A stretch of DNA of 64,000 bases. It comes from Takakia lepidozioides (lineage: Eukaryota; Streptophyta; Takakiopsida; Takakiales; Takakiaceae). The stretch is taken from assembly GCA_030704615.1 (NCBI GenBank), contig CM060731.1, positions 14,942,001 through 15,006,000 of the forward strand, written 5' to 3'. A program made the position numbers and the translations under genes. The notes beneath the pieces are model-generated. The model made no database searches. It was not told the DNA's origin and saw only the letters and a program-made list of their open reading frames with translations. Position 1 is the first letter of the stretch, and the number at the start of each line of letters is the position of its first letter. Positions 45,392-56,600 of the stretch are shown here, piece by piece.

Positions 45392-46025
45392 CCCTTAAAC
45401 GCCCGCGAGGCCGAAACTGGGCCTCGAAAGATTTTTCAGGAGCCATAACTTTTTCATATCTTGATCAAATTTTGCAAAATCAGGGCCATGGATTTTCTCC
45501 CATCGTCTAGTTTGCAGATGGGAACCCTGAAAGCCCTAATTCCTGATTAGCTAGTTGCAATTGCGATTTTTCTGGAGGGGGGTATGTGGCAAAGCTTGGA
45601 GGTTCCCGCGTTGTGGTTGTGCACGCTCCAGTTGGTCTGACACCCCTGCTTTGACCAACCACCAGCAGATGTACACTTGGCCAATTTGAGCACTTTTTGG
45701 CTTGTTGGATGTAGGATGCGGTGGGGATGACCAGTGAGATGCATCAGCCCAATCGAGTTCCATCCCGTCATCCAAATTTCAGGAAAACCACTTACAATTT
45801 TATTTTTATTTTTTTTGCCCCGAAAAATGCACCCCACAAGCAGGGCGTTTTTCTGATTTCCATCCGATTGGCCTGGATTTTGGCAGGTGTATGCAGGGGG
45901 TAATTAGGAAGATAATGTCCGGTCAAATTTTCAAAATCCCTTCTTTCCCGGAAATTACAGGGTTTTTTCACCCCAGGGGTACTGATTTTGGGAAAAGTCA
46001 AACTTACCCAGTGGGCGTTTTAGGG
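45392..46025. mobile_element. piggyBac-like MITE, 634 bp, TTAA-flanked
   Basis: The termini CCCTTAAACGCCC and GGGCGTTTTAGGG are inverted repeats with one mismatch, and TTAA flanks each side (45388-45391 and 46026-46029). TTAA targets with CCC...GGG ends are diagnostic of piggyBac transposons. No transposase is encoded, so it is non-autonomous. Confidence 0.72.
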
Positions 46026-46029
46026 TTAA

Positions 46030-47019
46030 CGACATCATAAATTACACTTCCTTAGGCAAGAGTGTTTTTCTTTTTAACATACATCTATCTATTAAAATTT
46101 GTTGATGTGTATTTGTAATATATTAATAGATCTAAATTTTCAAAAAGAGCAAGAATGAAGTATTAAGAGTTTTGGCATTAATCATTGTCCTATTTATAAC
46201 ATATTTATTGCTATTGTAATTTGTTGCACAGACTATACATTTGTGCAACGATTTTAGATTCAAAATGTATATCAGTCACATTTGTTATTGGCTTTGTAAA
46301 TAAACAAAAGAACAAAAAAATATTTGACGCTATCCATTTCATCCTACTATGCTGACTCATGAGCATTTAAATTGATTCTTCATGTCCAATCATGTGTGGT
46401 TAAAAAAACAAAAACTTAGACTTACTTTTCTAACTTATTTTAACAGTATATGGATAAATAAAGTAGTATTTAGAGCAGTAATGATTAGAGCAGATTTTTA
46501 CAAAAACAATCTTTTTGCATTATTTCATTTTATTTCCTTGGTTTTTGGTCTGGAAATTCGAGCAGCTTCAGAACAAAGATGAAGATGACATTGAGGCTGC
46601 CAATGATTGATTAGAATGATTGTTTGAAATGATTCAATTTTCTTAATGGAAATTCCGGTAGAGTTTAAAACAAACGGCGATTATATGGAGGCTGCCGATA
46701 AAAATGATTACTTTGGAGTTATTCGATTTCTTTTGGGCAATTTGGGTAGCTTAAAAAAGGATGGTGATGATGTGGCACTATGGCACCATATTTCCGCTCT
46801 CCGATAAAACTAGTCTCCGACTTTTCAGATTTCACTAAAATTACATTGCAATGGACGTACAGAAGTGGTGGGACCTTTCCACTATCTTAGGTTTAAGACA
46901 TTGTGTACAAAGGATTGGGACCAATGTTGGGTACAAAGGATATCCGCCGGGTATTGACGAGTATTGGCCGGATATCCGCCAGGTGTATAGAATATTTCTT
47001 TCACATTGTCATAACCCTT
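46030..47019. other. AT-rich DNA, no recognised gene
   Basis: The sequence has low GC and only short open frames. I see no repeat boundaries apart from the SINE that begins at about 47020. Confidence 0.3.
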
Positions 47020-47142
47020 GGTTATCCACTAGTGGCAATGGGCACAAACTTCCTTGGAAGTGGTTGTGGGTTCAATCCACCAATTGGTGTCACAAAGTTA
47101 TCCACCATCCTACTGTAATTAAGCTTCCTTGGGAGGTGTCAT
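47020..47142 (+). repeat. SINE-like repeat, family 2, split by Gypsy-2 (continues at 52077)
   Basis: An A-box-like TGGCAATGGGC and a B box GGTTCAATCC are followed by CAATTGGTGTCACAAAG and GGAGGTGTCAT. The downstream part (GTCATACCTT) resumes after the Gypsy element. It is a second copy of the repeat at 30214-30340. Confidence 0.6.
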
Positions 47143-48067
47143 GTAAAGCCTCAAAACGAGCCCGAGGCATATACTCCCTTCCTCTCAAGAAACGTGTTTT
47201 CACAACAAAGGGGCAAGCAAAAGAGCAGGCAATGCGCGAGGGGAGGATCAAGCGGGCGAATCTGACACACATAGGAGCTCTCATCCAAAGTTTGTATACT
47301 CGAAACACATATACACTAACACCTGAATACACCGCCCTGACCTTGTGTCAGGGCGCCGTCTTTATACAAAAGCCCTAAACATGGTGCCCTGCCGCGTGGC
47401 GAGGCATCATAGGCCAAAGCCCACAACGCCGCGTTGTAGCCCTAGATCTGATGAAGGGCCAGGATCTGATGAAACGGGTTATTTCCAAGCGTAAGCAGGT
47501 ATGGGGCTTTACATCTGTGAAACCTACCCCCTACGAAAAATCCTGAGCTCCGTGAAGGAAAACAAATAATGGGAAAATATCACCCTCCGCTGCTTGGTGA
47601 AAAACCTACCAAGGGAAAACCTGGCACCTGCAAGTTGGGCCGAGGACAAAACCCCTGGCTAGGAAAACCGTGCAGGGAGTACAAATGGTGAGATGTCATA
47701 AAATATGCAAAGTCCTAGAGATGTCAAGTCCGAGGACCCCAAGAGGCATCAGCTGCAAACTAAGACTAAGCCGCAGTGGAGTAAGCTGAAGTAGATCGCT
47801 AAGAAGATCAAGACATCACCCCACCGTGCGCCCCTCCACATTGATACATGTGAGATCAAAAACTAGCTCGGAATGCACCAAGGCTGTCAAGGAAACAGGT
47901 TCATCCCGCTCTTCAGTGTTAGAGCCTTGGGGAAGAAGAAGAGCACGTTGCCCACGTAAAATCTGATAGATCAAATATGGACTGTCGATCTTGAGCTTAG
48001 ATTTGCATGCATGCTTGCCATGCTGTAATCGACCGCACACGGTCTGTCCCACGTGAAACATGTTAGA

Positions 48068-49178
48068 TTAATACTTGACACGCTTGTAAAAATTACAGGC
48101 CTGGGTTAGTTGAGCCTTACCAATGTTCGTCTTGGCATCATGGATAGACACCACATGGCGAGCATGAAGATCCTCAACAAAGGTCTCAAGATCAACCGGA
48201 TCAGCAATATTAGAGATAAGAAGGGTAGAATGCAAATGAGAAACACACTTGCGACCATACAACAATTCAAAAGGTCTTCTTAGTACTAGCATGCATGGCG
48301 GTGCAATAAGCAAAGAGAATAGGGGAAGAAAGGTATCCCACTCCCTGGTAAGTGCGCCATTCTTCTCCAACATTCGGCAAAGAGTTTGGTTGAAGCGTTC
48401 CGTGAGGCCATTGGTCTGGGGATGGTACGGGGGCGGTGGTGGAATGCTTGACACCGAAGTTGAAGCAAACTACCGTGAGGAACTGGTTACAAAACTCCTT
48501 GCCCTGATCCGTTATTATCTCCCGAGGACACCCATGCCGCATAAGGATCTCATTGAAGAAGAACTGAGCTACAACATCACTAGCCTTGGAACGCAAAGGC
48601 CGGACTTCTATCCACTTAGTCAAGTAGTCGGTAGCAACACAAAGGTAGCTTCGACCCTTTGATGTGAGTGCGAGGGGTCCTACCAAGTCAATGCCAACAC
48701 GAGCAAAAGCATGGGTGACAAGCAAAGGCTGCAGCTCATATAAGATTCGGGCCCTAGGGAGAGCAATGTGAGCACGACAACCTTCACATTTAGAGATGAA
48801 CTCGGTGACGTCTCGGTGAATTCCCAGCCAATATTATACCTCTTGGATGCGGGCCACAGTTTTCTTGATACTAAGGTGACCTGCATATAAGAAACAATGG
48901 AAACGCTCCAATAAAGCATTCAGGTGGCTCCGTGGTGACACCTCCAAGTAGCATGGCACTCCCCCTCTAGCGAGCTCCTTGAAAAGTTTATCACCCATAA
49001 AACGGTGAGTAGACACATGGTAGAGAATTTGTTTACGCAAGGACTCGGAAAGGCCAGCTGGCGAACACCCTGATTGGCATCGCTGGAGTAACGCATCATG
49101 TAGTTGATCATCCATGACTGCACTACACATAAGAGGTAGACAATGGGATTTAGAGAAGGTGGTCTGGAGTGCCTGCAC
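48068..49178 (-). pseudogene. Gypsy-2 integrase
   Basis: The zinc-binding head (HCFLYAGHLSIKKTVARIQEV, continued by a CEGC-type pair in another frame) precedes the catalytic core: VGIDLVGPLALTSKGRSYLC supplies the first Asp, IITDQGKEFCNQF the second, and YHPQTNGLTERFNQTLC the Glu. It is broken into three frames. The core inserts cDNA into host DNA; this copy is not functional. Confidence 0.85.
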
Positions 49179-49407
49179 CTATGATCTCCAGCCAGGGATA
49201 CCTTCACCTCATTTGTTATTACTCATGGACAGTCAAATCAGGCCTTGAGGCTCAAGCCAATAGTCACACCGGAGTGCAGCAGCTGAATCACAACAAACTC
49301 GGGGGCCTAGGAAAGAGAAGGACTGAAACTCAACAAGGAACTTCCACCAAACTATCCGAATTCTCGCGAAGCGATAGATCCACCACACATACTAACACAC
49401 GAATAAA

Positions 49408-50467
49408 TCAACCAGGATCATCTAATAGGCTGAACCAGCCCCAAGCAGACAATATGCCATGTGAATCCAGGGACAAGGGTTGCTGATCTGCACAAAGAAG
49501 GTTGAGAAGAGGGGCAGGATTAGGAGGAGGGGCAGCATCAGCAGCAACCAGGTCATCCAAGGTGAGCATAGGCCTGCTGACAGGAGGATCAACCCGTGTG
49601 AGTGCATCAACATTCGTGTTTTCTTTGCCCTTCTTGTAGACTATATCCATGTCAAATTCCTGCAGGTACATAGCCCATCTAGCAAGTCTGCCATGAAGTT
49701 CCATAGGCTTAACAAGAGCCTTCAGTGGAAGATGATCAGTCTTTACCACAAACCAGCTGCCATGTAAATATTGCCGAAAATGCTTCACACCAAAGACCAG
49801 GGCTAGACCCTCCTTATCAGATATGGAATAATTCCTTTCATGACGATCTAGATGACGAGATGCATAAGCTATGACATGATCCTTGCCTTCTATTACTTGA
49901 CATAAGATTGCGGAGATGGCAACATCAGATGCATCAGTCTGAAGCAAGAAATGTAACTCAAAGTTGGGAAATATCAGGATGGGAGCTGAATACAAAGCCT
50001 TGCGAAGGGTGTCAAAGGCAGCATGCTGGGAGAAAGTCCATTCAAACCTGACATCTTTGCATAACACCTTGGTCAGAGGGTGAGCAAGCTCGGCAAAGTT
50101 CTTTATGAAGCGCCTATAATAAGAAGCCAGACCAAGGAAGGATTTTATACAATGTTTATCCCTGGGGATAGGAAAGCCCCAAACAGACTCAAGTTTGGCA
50201 GGATCAGGAAGCAAACCATCTTTGGACAGAATATGACCAAGAAAGTGTAGCTCAAGCATGAACAGCTCACATTTCTTGGGCTTTACTTGCAGTGCGCAAT
50301 TTGCTGGAAACACGCTGCAGATCAGCTAAGTGAGCATCAAAGCTGGCTGAGTGAACATTGATATCATCGACATAAATTAAAGCACACTCCCAGCGAAGAT
50401 TGCCCAAGACAATGTCCATGAGGCGTTGGAAAGTAGAGGTGTCATTGCACAAAAGACATGGTCTCAT
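49408..50467 (-). pseudogene. Gypsy-2 RT (C-terminal half) and RNase H
   Basis: The sequence begins within RT at NDTSTFQRLMDIVLGNLRW and holds the catalytic LIYVDDINVHS, followed after a frame break by FLGHILSKDGLLPDPAKLE and FLGLASYYRRFIKNFAEL. RNase H follows with LQTDASDVAISAILCQV, YSISDKEGLALVFGVKHF and KTDHLPLKAL, then the connector DIVYKKGKENTNVDALTR. RT fingers upstream of the YVDD region are missing, so it is a deletion derivative. Confidence 0.87.
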
Positions 50468-50605
50468 ATTGGTACTTACGCTGTTTCAAAAGCAGGTACC
50501 TGACAAAATCACGATGTTGGATGACTGCACATGTAAACTACCTCCCACGAGACCATCCACCAAGTCCACCGCCGTGGGCTTGTCACGACAGACCCGAGCG
50601 TGAAA

Positions 50606-51403
50606 TCAAAGAGCTCGCAATAACAAGGCTCCAGAGCCTTCAAGCAGCAACGAGAGCCGCGAGCCTGCTGTCCGTTCAGTCGTCTGCCACAGGCCCGACT
50701 CACGGCGAACTGATAATGGTAGGTGGAGCCCGAGCGCTTCCCAGGCCACCTGCCAATGATGAAGAAGACGAGCCTTGAACACCTTTGGTCGCAAGCACAT
50801 GGAGTTTCTGACGGCCACGATGGCTCGAGTCTGGCACAACGCACTCTCTCTCCCAAAGCCAGAACTAGACCTAGGTCGCACAAAGATTGCTTCGTGATGA
50901 CAGTTTAGACGATGAGCATCCTCACGAATAGATTCTTCAAACTTTTCAAACCACTGCACATCCTCCGGAAGCAATTCTCCTAGAGACTCATCATACTCTT
51001 GAGAGCGCTCAATATCCCTCTCAAACTCTCTCTCCCGTTCTCTCGGACACTCGTAATCAGGACCTGGATCATAGAAATTGTCAAAATTATAGTACTCAGG
51101 ATCGCAGCTATCTAAAGAGCTGGGTGACCTCTCCTCTTTTGGTGACCAGTCAACATCATATCTAGGGCTATTTGAATTCAGATGCACGACAAGACCAGGA
51201 CCATCAGTGATGGGTTGAGGCAGGGGTGACACTGGCAAGACAATAATGCCAAGTAGCGCATGTCGAGAGGGGTTAGTGACAGCAAGATCAGTTGCTACTG
51301 CCAAAGCAGGGTTAGTCTCAATCTCAAAAACCAAATCAACTTGCACCGACAGACTTTCTCCCTCTCTGCGTGCTACACAGCTAGTACTACGTACCGAGGC
51401 CAT
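50606..51403 (-). CDS. Gypsy-2 first ORF, function not recognised
   Basis: An open frame of 265 codons runs from ATG at 51403. It is acidic and Glu-rich in the middle (PREREREFERDIERSQEYDE) and has no zinc knuckle. It occupies the Gag position just inside the 5' LTR but shows no clear Gag domain. Its C-terminal third may be out of its original context because of the deletion that removed protease and RT fingers. Confidence 0.45.
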   Translation of the reverse strand: MASVRSTSCVARREGESLSVQVDLVFEIETNPALAVATDLAVTNPSRHALLGIIVLPVSPLPQPITDGPGLVVHLNSNSPRYDVDWSPKEERSPSSLDSCDPEYYNFDNFYDPGPDYECPREREREFERDIERSQEYDESLGELLPEDVQWFEKFEESIREDAHRLNCHHEAIFVRPRSSSGFGRESALCQTRAIVAVRNSMCLRPKVFKARLLHHWQVAWEALGLHLPLSVRRESGLWQTTERTAGSRLSLLLEGSGALLLRAL

Positions 51404-52081
51404 CGTCCTGCAGCACAACACAACGAGCAGGGTGAGAAAGCAAATACGAAACAGCAGGAGAAAACATCGCAAGGTGGCTGGCCGCCATCAGACAAGACTG
51501 ATTAGAGAGCAAAAAGCAGAAGATTAGCGCGCAGATCCCTCAACAACCCAACAAATGGTGTCAGGGCGGGTAGCGGATGCTAAAACACCTAGATAGCTAC
51601 TCGGCTTCTCTCAACCACAAAATGAGCCCGAGGCATATATTCCCTTCCTCTCAAGAAACGTGTTTTCACAACAAAGGGGCAAGCGAAAGAGCAGGCAATG
51701 CGCGAGAGGAGGATCAAGCGCGCGAATCTGACACACACATGAGCTCTCATCCAAAGTTTGTACACTCAAAACACATATACACTAACACCTGAATACACCG
51801 CCCTGACCTTGTGTCAGGGCGCCGTCTTTATACAAAAGCCCTAACCATGGTGGCCTGCCGCGTGGCGAGGCATCATAGGCCAAAGCCCACAGCGCCGCCT
51901 TGTAGCCCTAGATCTGATGAAGGGCCAGGATCGAGCCACCGGCCTAAACTAACCCTAACCTAGACATCATTGTAACGGATTAACGGCTTTATACGCCAAA
52001 AATATACTATGAATGTGTATCGCCGTTTTGGATGAAACGGGTTATTTCCAGGCGTAAGCAAGTATGGGGCTTTATAGTCAT

Positions 52082-52640
52082 ACCTTCTTTTGTCTCCCAG
52101 AAGAGGGGATAGCAGTCCTCGAATTGTACTGCAGATGGTGGGAAAAATAACCACCAAAAGGCAGTACCCATCCATTTTTTTTATATTTCTGCCTACTCGT
52201 GGACGTGGCGAAATTTGTTTGGGTTTAAGTGCAGAGGTGGCGACTTGCACAATGTCCACCTGGATCCTACCTGGCTACATGGTGATAGGTGCAGGTGACG
52301 AAATCGTATTGATTCTTGATGCGATGGGGCGCCAGCCCTTGGATTTAGGACGCAATGCTCCCCGATTCCCAGGCGAAATGGGTGGTTCCTCTGCTGCTTT
52401 CTGGCACCAGTTGCCCAGGAACTGCCACTTTCTGGCGAAGTTTTTTATTTTTGGCCCTGTTTTTTGCATAGTAGTTGTCGCATGCCAACATTTTTTGGGT
52501 GCTTTCAGGTTTTTTTTCGCCTAAAAAGATAGGGCAAAAAAAGACACACCATATTTCCTTGGGAGGCATCGAACCCTTTTCTTTCCCATACCATTCTATG
52601 GTGGGATGGGTATGTATGAAGCATGTATGAAATGGTATAC
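52082..52640. other. Spacer between Gypsy-2 and TIR element
   Basis: No gene is recognised. On the minus strand, around 52551-52630, a B-box-like GGGTTCGATGCC occurs near a D-arm-like TAGAATGGTA, a weak hint of another tRNA-related repeat. Confidence 0.3.
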
Positions 52641-52641
52641 C

Positions 52642-53696
52642 GACAACCGTTTAGGCGATAATTAATTCAAAATGAAAGTGCCTAACCAATTCTGTGAATT
52701 TTTCAGATTTTGGCCTAATTCCTTGGAAACTATGGGACCAAAGTGCCTAATTCCTAAAAATTCAAGCAAAAAACTTGCAAGCCTCTTCTCATGTTGTTTG
52801 TAATAAGATGAAATAAGTTGAAAAAAAACAAAAATTTCATTGAACAAAAATCAATACAAATATATGCATGCGAAAATAACTTCCTACAAATCGTAATTTA
52901 TTTGCGAGAGCTCCATGTAACTTCGAAAGGCCCCTGCATGGACTCGACAATGTCATCATATTCATCTTCCTTGCTAATCATCATGATCTCTCCATCTACC
53001 TTGTCCACCACATTGAGATCAAGGATCTCCTCATTTTCAATATGCAGATTTGCAAGACACCTACACATAGTTTTCTCTACACTAAGGTCAAGGTAGATAT
53101 CAGGGATATCCTGAGTGTCTTCAACATTTCCGTCCACCAAATCATCATTCACTACAAACAAATTGTGAACAAAATTTGCTCGCATAGCTTCTCCCTGGAA
53201 AGTGTGCTCAAAAGCCCGTAATATCCCACATTGTTCCACCCAGAGACAATCATGTCTGTATGCACATTCACCTGCACCCAAGCCTCCCACATCCAAATTG
53301 CTACATGTTCACGCATGGAAGGCAAGTCCGTCTTCACCAACCTCTTCAGCAGGCACACCTGCTTCCAATTGCGGTTTCACGTGCTGACCATAGTGCAGCA
53401 AAAGCACACTTGAGAGGTCGTTGCAACTTGATCACATCGCTTCCGCCTTGGAGCACCGCGTACAACTTAGGGTTTCAAAGGAAATGAATGATAGCTGGAG
53501 CTTGGAAGGGCCTATGGGCATTGGGTTTCTATTTTGTATTTTTACTCTTAAGAAAATAATTTTTTTCTCTTCTCATGTGCCTACTTCATAAATTATAGCA
53601 TGAAGATGCCCAAAATGAGAAATGGTTTTTCAAAAGTGCCTAATTTTTTGAATGATTAATTTTATTATCAGGCGCAAAAATGCCTAAACGGTTGTC
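52642..53696 (-). mobile_element. DNA transposon with GACAACCGTTTAGGC inverted ends and pogo-like remains
   Basis: GACAACCGTTTAGGC at 52642-52656 and its exact reverse complement at 53682-53696 bound a 1055-bp segment; similarity of the ends continues inward (TTAATTCAAAA / AAATTAGGCAC-type). Inside is a degraded transposase C-terminus on the minus strand. The exact ends and target duplication could not be fixed. Confidence 0.65.
52898..53358 (-). pseudogene. pogo/DDE_1-like transposase, C-terminal remnant
   Basis: Two overlapping frames together show LPSMREHVAIWMWEAWVQVN, then CGILRAFEHTFQGEAMRANF and an acidic tail (DLVDGNVEDTQDIPDIYLD). This resembles the end of the DDE domain of pogo/Tigger-type transposases, where a W-x-EAW helix is followed by a CGI-x-x-A segment. 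A frameshift lies near 53225 and the DDE catalytic residues are not present. Confidence 0.5.
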
Positions 53697-53697
53697 C

Positions 53698-56600
53698 AGG
53701 AACGGTAGGCTGCAGAGGCGGTTGTACCTTCAGGGTGGTTAGAGACTGAGTCATAGACAGCTTGGCTGCTTGACAGCTGGCCCTAGTTGCATGAGCTCAA
53801 ACCCACAAGATTTGAAGCTTCTAGGACTTGGAACACTGGACAGGGAGAGACCCGGGCCCAGCAACAAGATCACAATGAAGTTGGAGAAACTGGGAGAACT
53901 CTTGGCAGTTTGAGGCCAGGAAGCCTCAACAACATTCTGGCCCCCACGTGGCGCCACAGCTTTGGATGCAGAGTCAAGCGCCTTTTGCTCTTGATTCGCT
54001 GGCCCAACAAACGAGAAATCCCAACGGTCTCTGAGCAAGCAAATGGCCCCATATCATTTGCAGAGCCTACTGGGTGTCAGCATGATACTGGGGAGAGGAC
54101 CCTGTCAAGTGGGCGTGGCCCATGTTGCCTTGTCCCGTTCTGTAGAGGTCTGTAGCAGTCCTGGTGCTAGACAGTTCCTTGCTTCGAGGATGTTGAAACA
54201 CCTCTTCTTGGCCAATCACCAGCTTGCAGGTGACTTTGCAGCCTATAGTGGGGGCTTTCGTGGAGGAGCTCCCCTCTTGTGCCTTTTTTCTTTGTTTTAA
54301 AGCAACATGTGCTTGTGTCGGTGCTGTGTGCAGCGCACAGAGGCAGCGGGCTCATGTCTCCGCAGATTTTCACCAGCGTCTGCAGCTTGTGTTCGCTGTT
54401 CTTCTCAGGTCAAAACATACTTAATTAGGTGAGCCAAAGTTGGGTAAGCTTGGTGATGGTGATGCTCAATCTAAATGAAACGAAATGAAATGACACTTCA
54501 TTACGTCCCCGGAAACCTCCCAGAGTTCGTGGGAGAAGAGAAAGCAGGAAGTTCAAGGAAGCGAGTGGGGCCGCAACAAGCAGCCCAAAAACAACTGTTG
54601 ATCAAGAGATTGTCACCTGACATGTAACCCTCATGCAAAGAGCATTACTAATACTCGTGGTGGAACACCTCTGTAACGGAACATTGAATAGGCAATAGGC
54701 TATAATTACTATAATTCACAGACTGTTCCATTTAGAAGAATGGGAGAGACGTGAACTCTTAATCTGAAGCTGCTACATCAGTCTCTGTTTTAATATGATC
54801 CAGGCTCCCTAAGCGGGGGTGGCAGAATTACCCTGCCCGAGAGTTTCAAGATTATCCATTCTAGGATTGGTTTCAATCTGGTTACAACTTACAAGGAGCA
54901 GCGTGCGAATTGGTCAAGATTCCTCCGCGATTTTAGTGCATCGCCAACATCATCAGGCCCGTCTCACCTGGGGTTGCACCTCTTGGACTACATACCGTGC
55001 AAGGGTAAAATTTTACTTGTACTTCGGAGTAACTATCAGCTTCTCTACACTGAACAGGGCCTAGCGGGCCCCTTTTCTGCAATCTTTGGTCGGTAGTCGG
55101 TGCGTCGTTGGCCCACCGCTAGCGTTTGTCTGGCCTGGAGGTGCCTTTTAACTTGGACAACAGGACCCACAAGCAGGATTCAGCGTTGAATCTCTGATGG
55201 GCTATCTGTGCACAGAATTCTGATCTAAGAGACTGTCAGTACCTCAAGTTCAAAAAGAGAAATGAAGTGACAGTTAACCTGAAAAGCAAGAGTCAGTAAA
55301 GAAAGTGGGGCCCCCACTAGTATCCCAAAAACAACTAGTATCAAGGGACCATTAACTAGTCTAATAAGGGCGTCCTTCCATAAGATGCGTAAGGCCTCGT
55401 GCAGATATGCTGCTAAGTATTTCTGATCACAGAAAAGCAAACAATGAGTTGGATTACCCAACCCTATGGAGCAGACCTGATCCTATTCTTCGGTAGCTCG
55501 CATGGCACCGTCACTAGCTAATCTTAAGGAGACCTCATTACCAGCTCCGAAATATCTTTAAGAACATCCAAAGAATGAGATTACCTGCTGTGACCTGTCC
55601 CATGCATGACAAGGCACCTCGGTGCATGCAGGGAGGGCTCTGTGTTAATTCAAGTGTACAGTCGACTGGAGCTCAAATCACGTGGCGTGGGCAGTGATTG
55701 AAGAAGCATGGAATTTGTGTGGGAGGAGAGGAGCTGGCTGCTGGGCATTGGCAACTCTATCCTAGAGATGGTACATGTTCATCTATTCAAACAGTAATTC
55801 TCCTGGGGTAAATTCTCATGGAGTAAGTGTTTTCTTTACAAAAAGGATCTGAAACCAGGCGGCGGAAGGTGTGGAATCTGGAACTTAATTGCACATGAAT
55901 GTGGCGGGTACATGGCCAACAAATGCGCTGTATGTCCACTCCCACCCAAGTGCCAACCACGTGTATGAGGATCGTTGGCCAAGAACACTTATGATAGAAG
56001 AATAGTGGATGCCGAACCGGGCGAGTGGACAGGAACTAGCCATCCACAGTAGTGTCGATAATGATCACACACTCGTGAACAGCAGGGAATCACGGTGTCA
56101 GGTAACCGCCTTCACAGAAGATCACAATCAAGTTGGGGAGTTGAAACACGATCGTAACCGAGTGGTAACTCTCAATTGTAAGTACTCCTGGATTGGCTTG
56201 CAACTTCCATTGTTCACGAATAAAAAATGACACACCGTCCAAGAAACACGGTACCATCTCGATGCTTGCAGAGCTCCGTAGCAACTGTTTCTATGTATTC
56301 TATAAGCCCATTGCGACCCGCAGTTCCCGACAAATCAGATCGCTATATCTACAAAGACTGGCCCACTGCTTGCGAGATGCTTGCCAAAGGCTGGGATTAT
56401 TAAAGCACTCTCGCTTCACATGGGTCAATGCAACAACTTTAGCTCACTTACATGTAAAAGAAATCATCGAAATATTAGTAAGTAAAATTTTAGAACGGAT
56501 GGTGAGAGCATACGAGCATACCTCCATGAAGGTAGGGTATGGACTTCGAAGTTTCTTAGTAAGTTCCCGAGGAGCAGGTACTTGCCCAAAATAGGGAACA

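Larger units (their letters stand above)
47143..52076 (-). mobile_element. Gypsy-2: a different, internally deleted Ty3/Gypsy LTR element
   Basis: The element is flanked by a 5-bp duplication GTCAT (47138-47142 and 52077-52081). The 3' LTR is 47143-47513, beginning GTAAAGCC and ending GGGGCTTTACA on the plus strand; the 5' LTR is about 51610-52076. The left LTR lacks about 100 bp present in the right one. A purine tract (GTAGGGGGTAGG) lies just inside the 3' LTR. The internal region retains part of RT, RNase H and integrase but lacks canonical Gag, protease and the N-terminal half of RT. It has ordinary LTR organisation, unlike elements 1-3. Confidence 0.85.
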
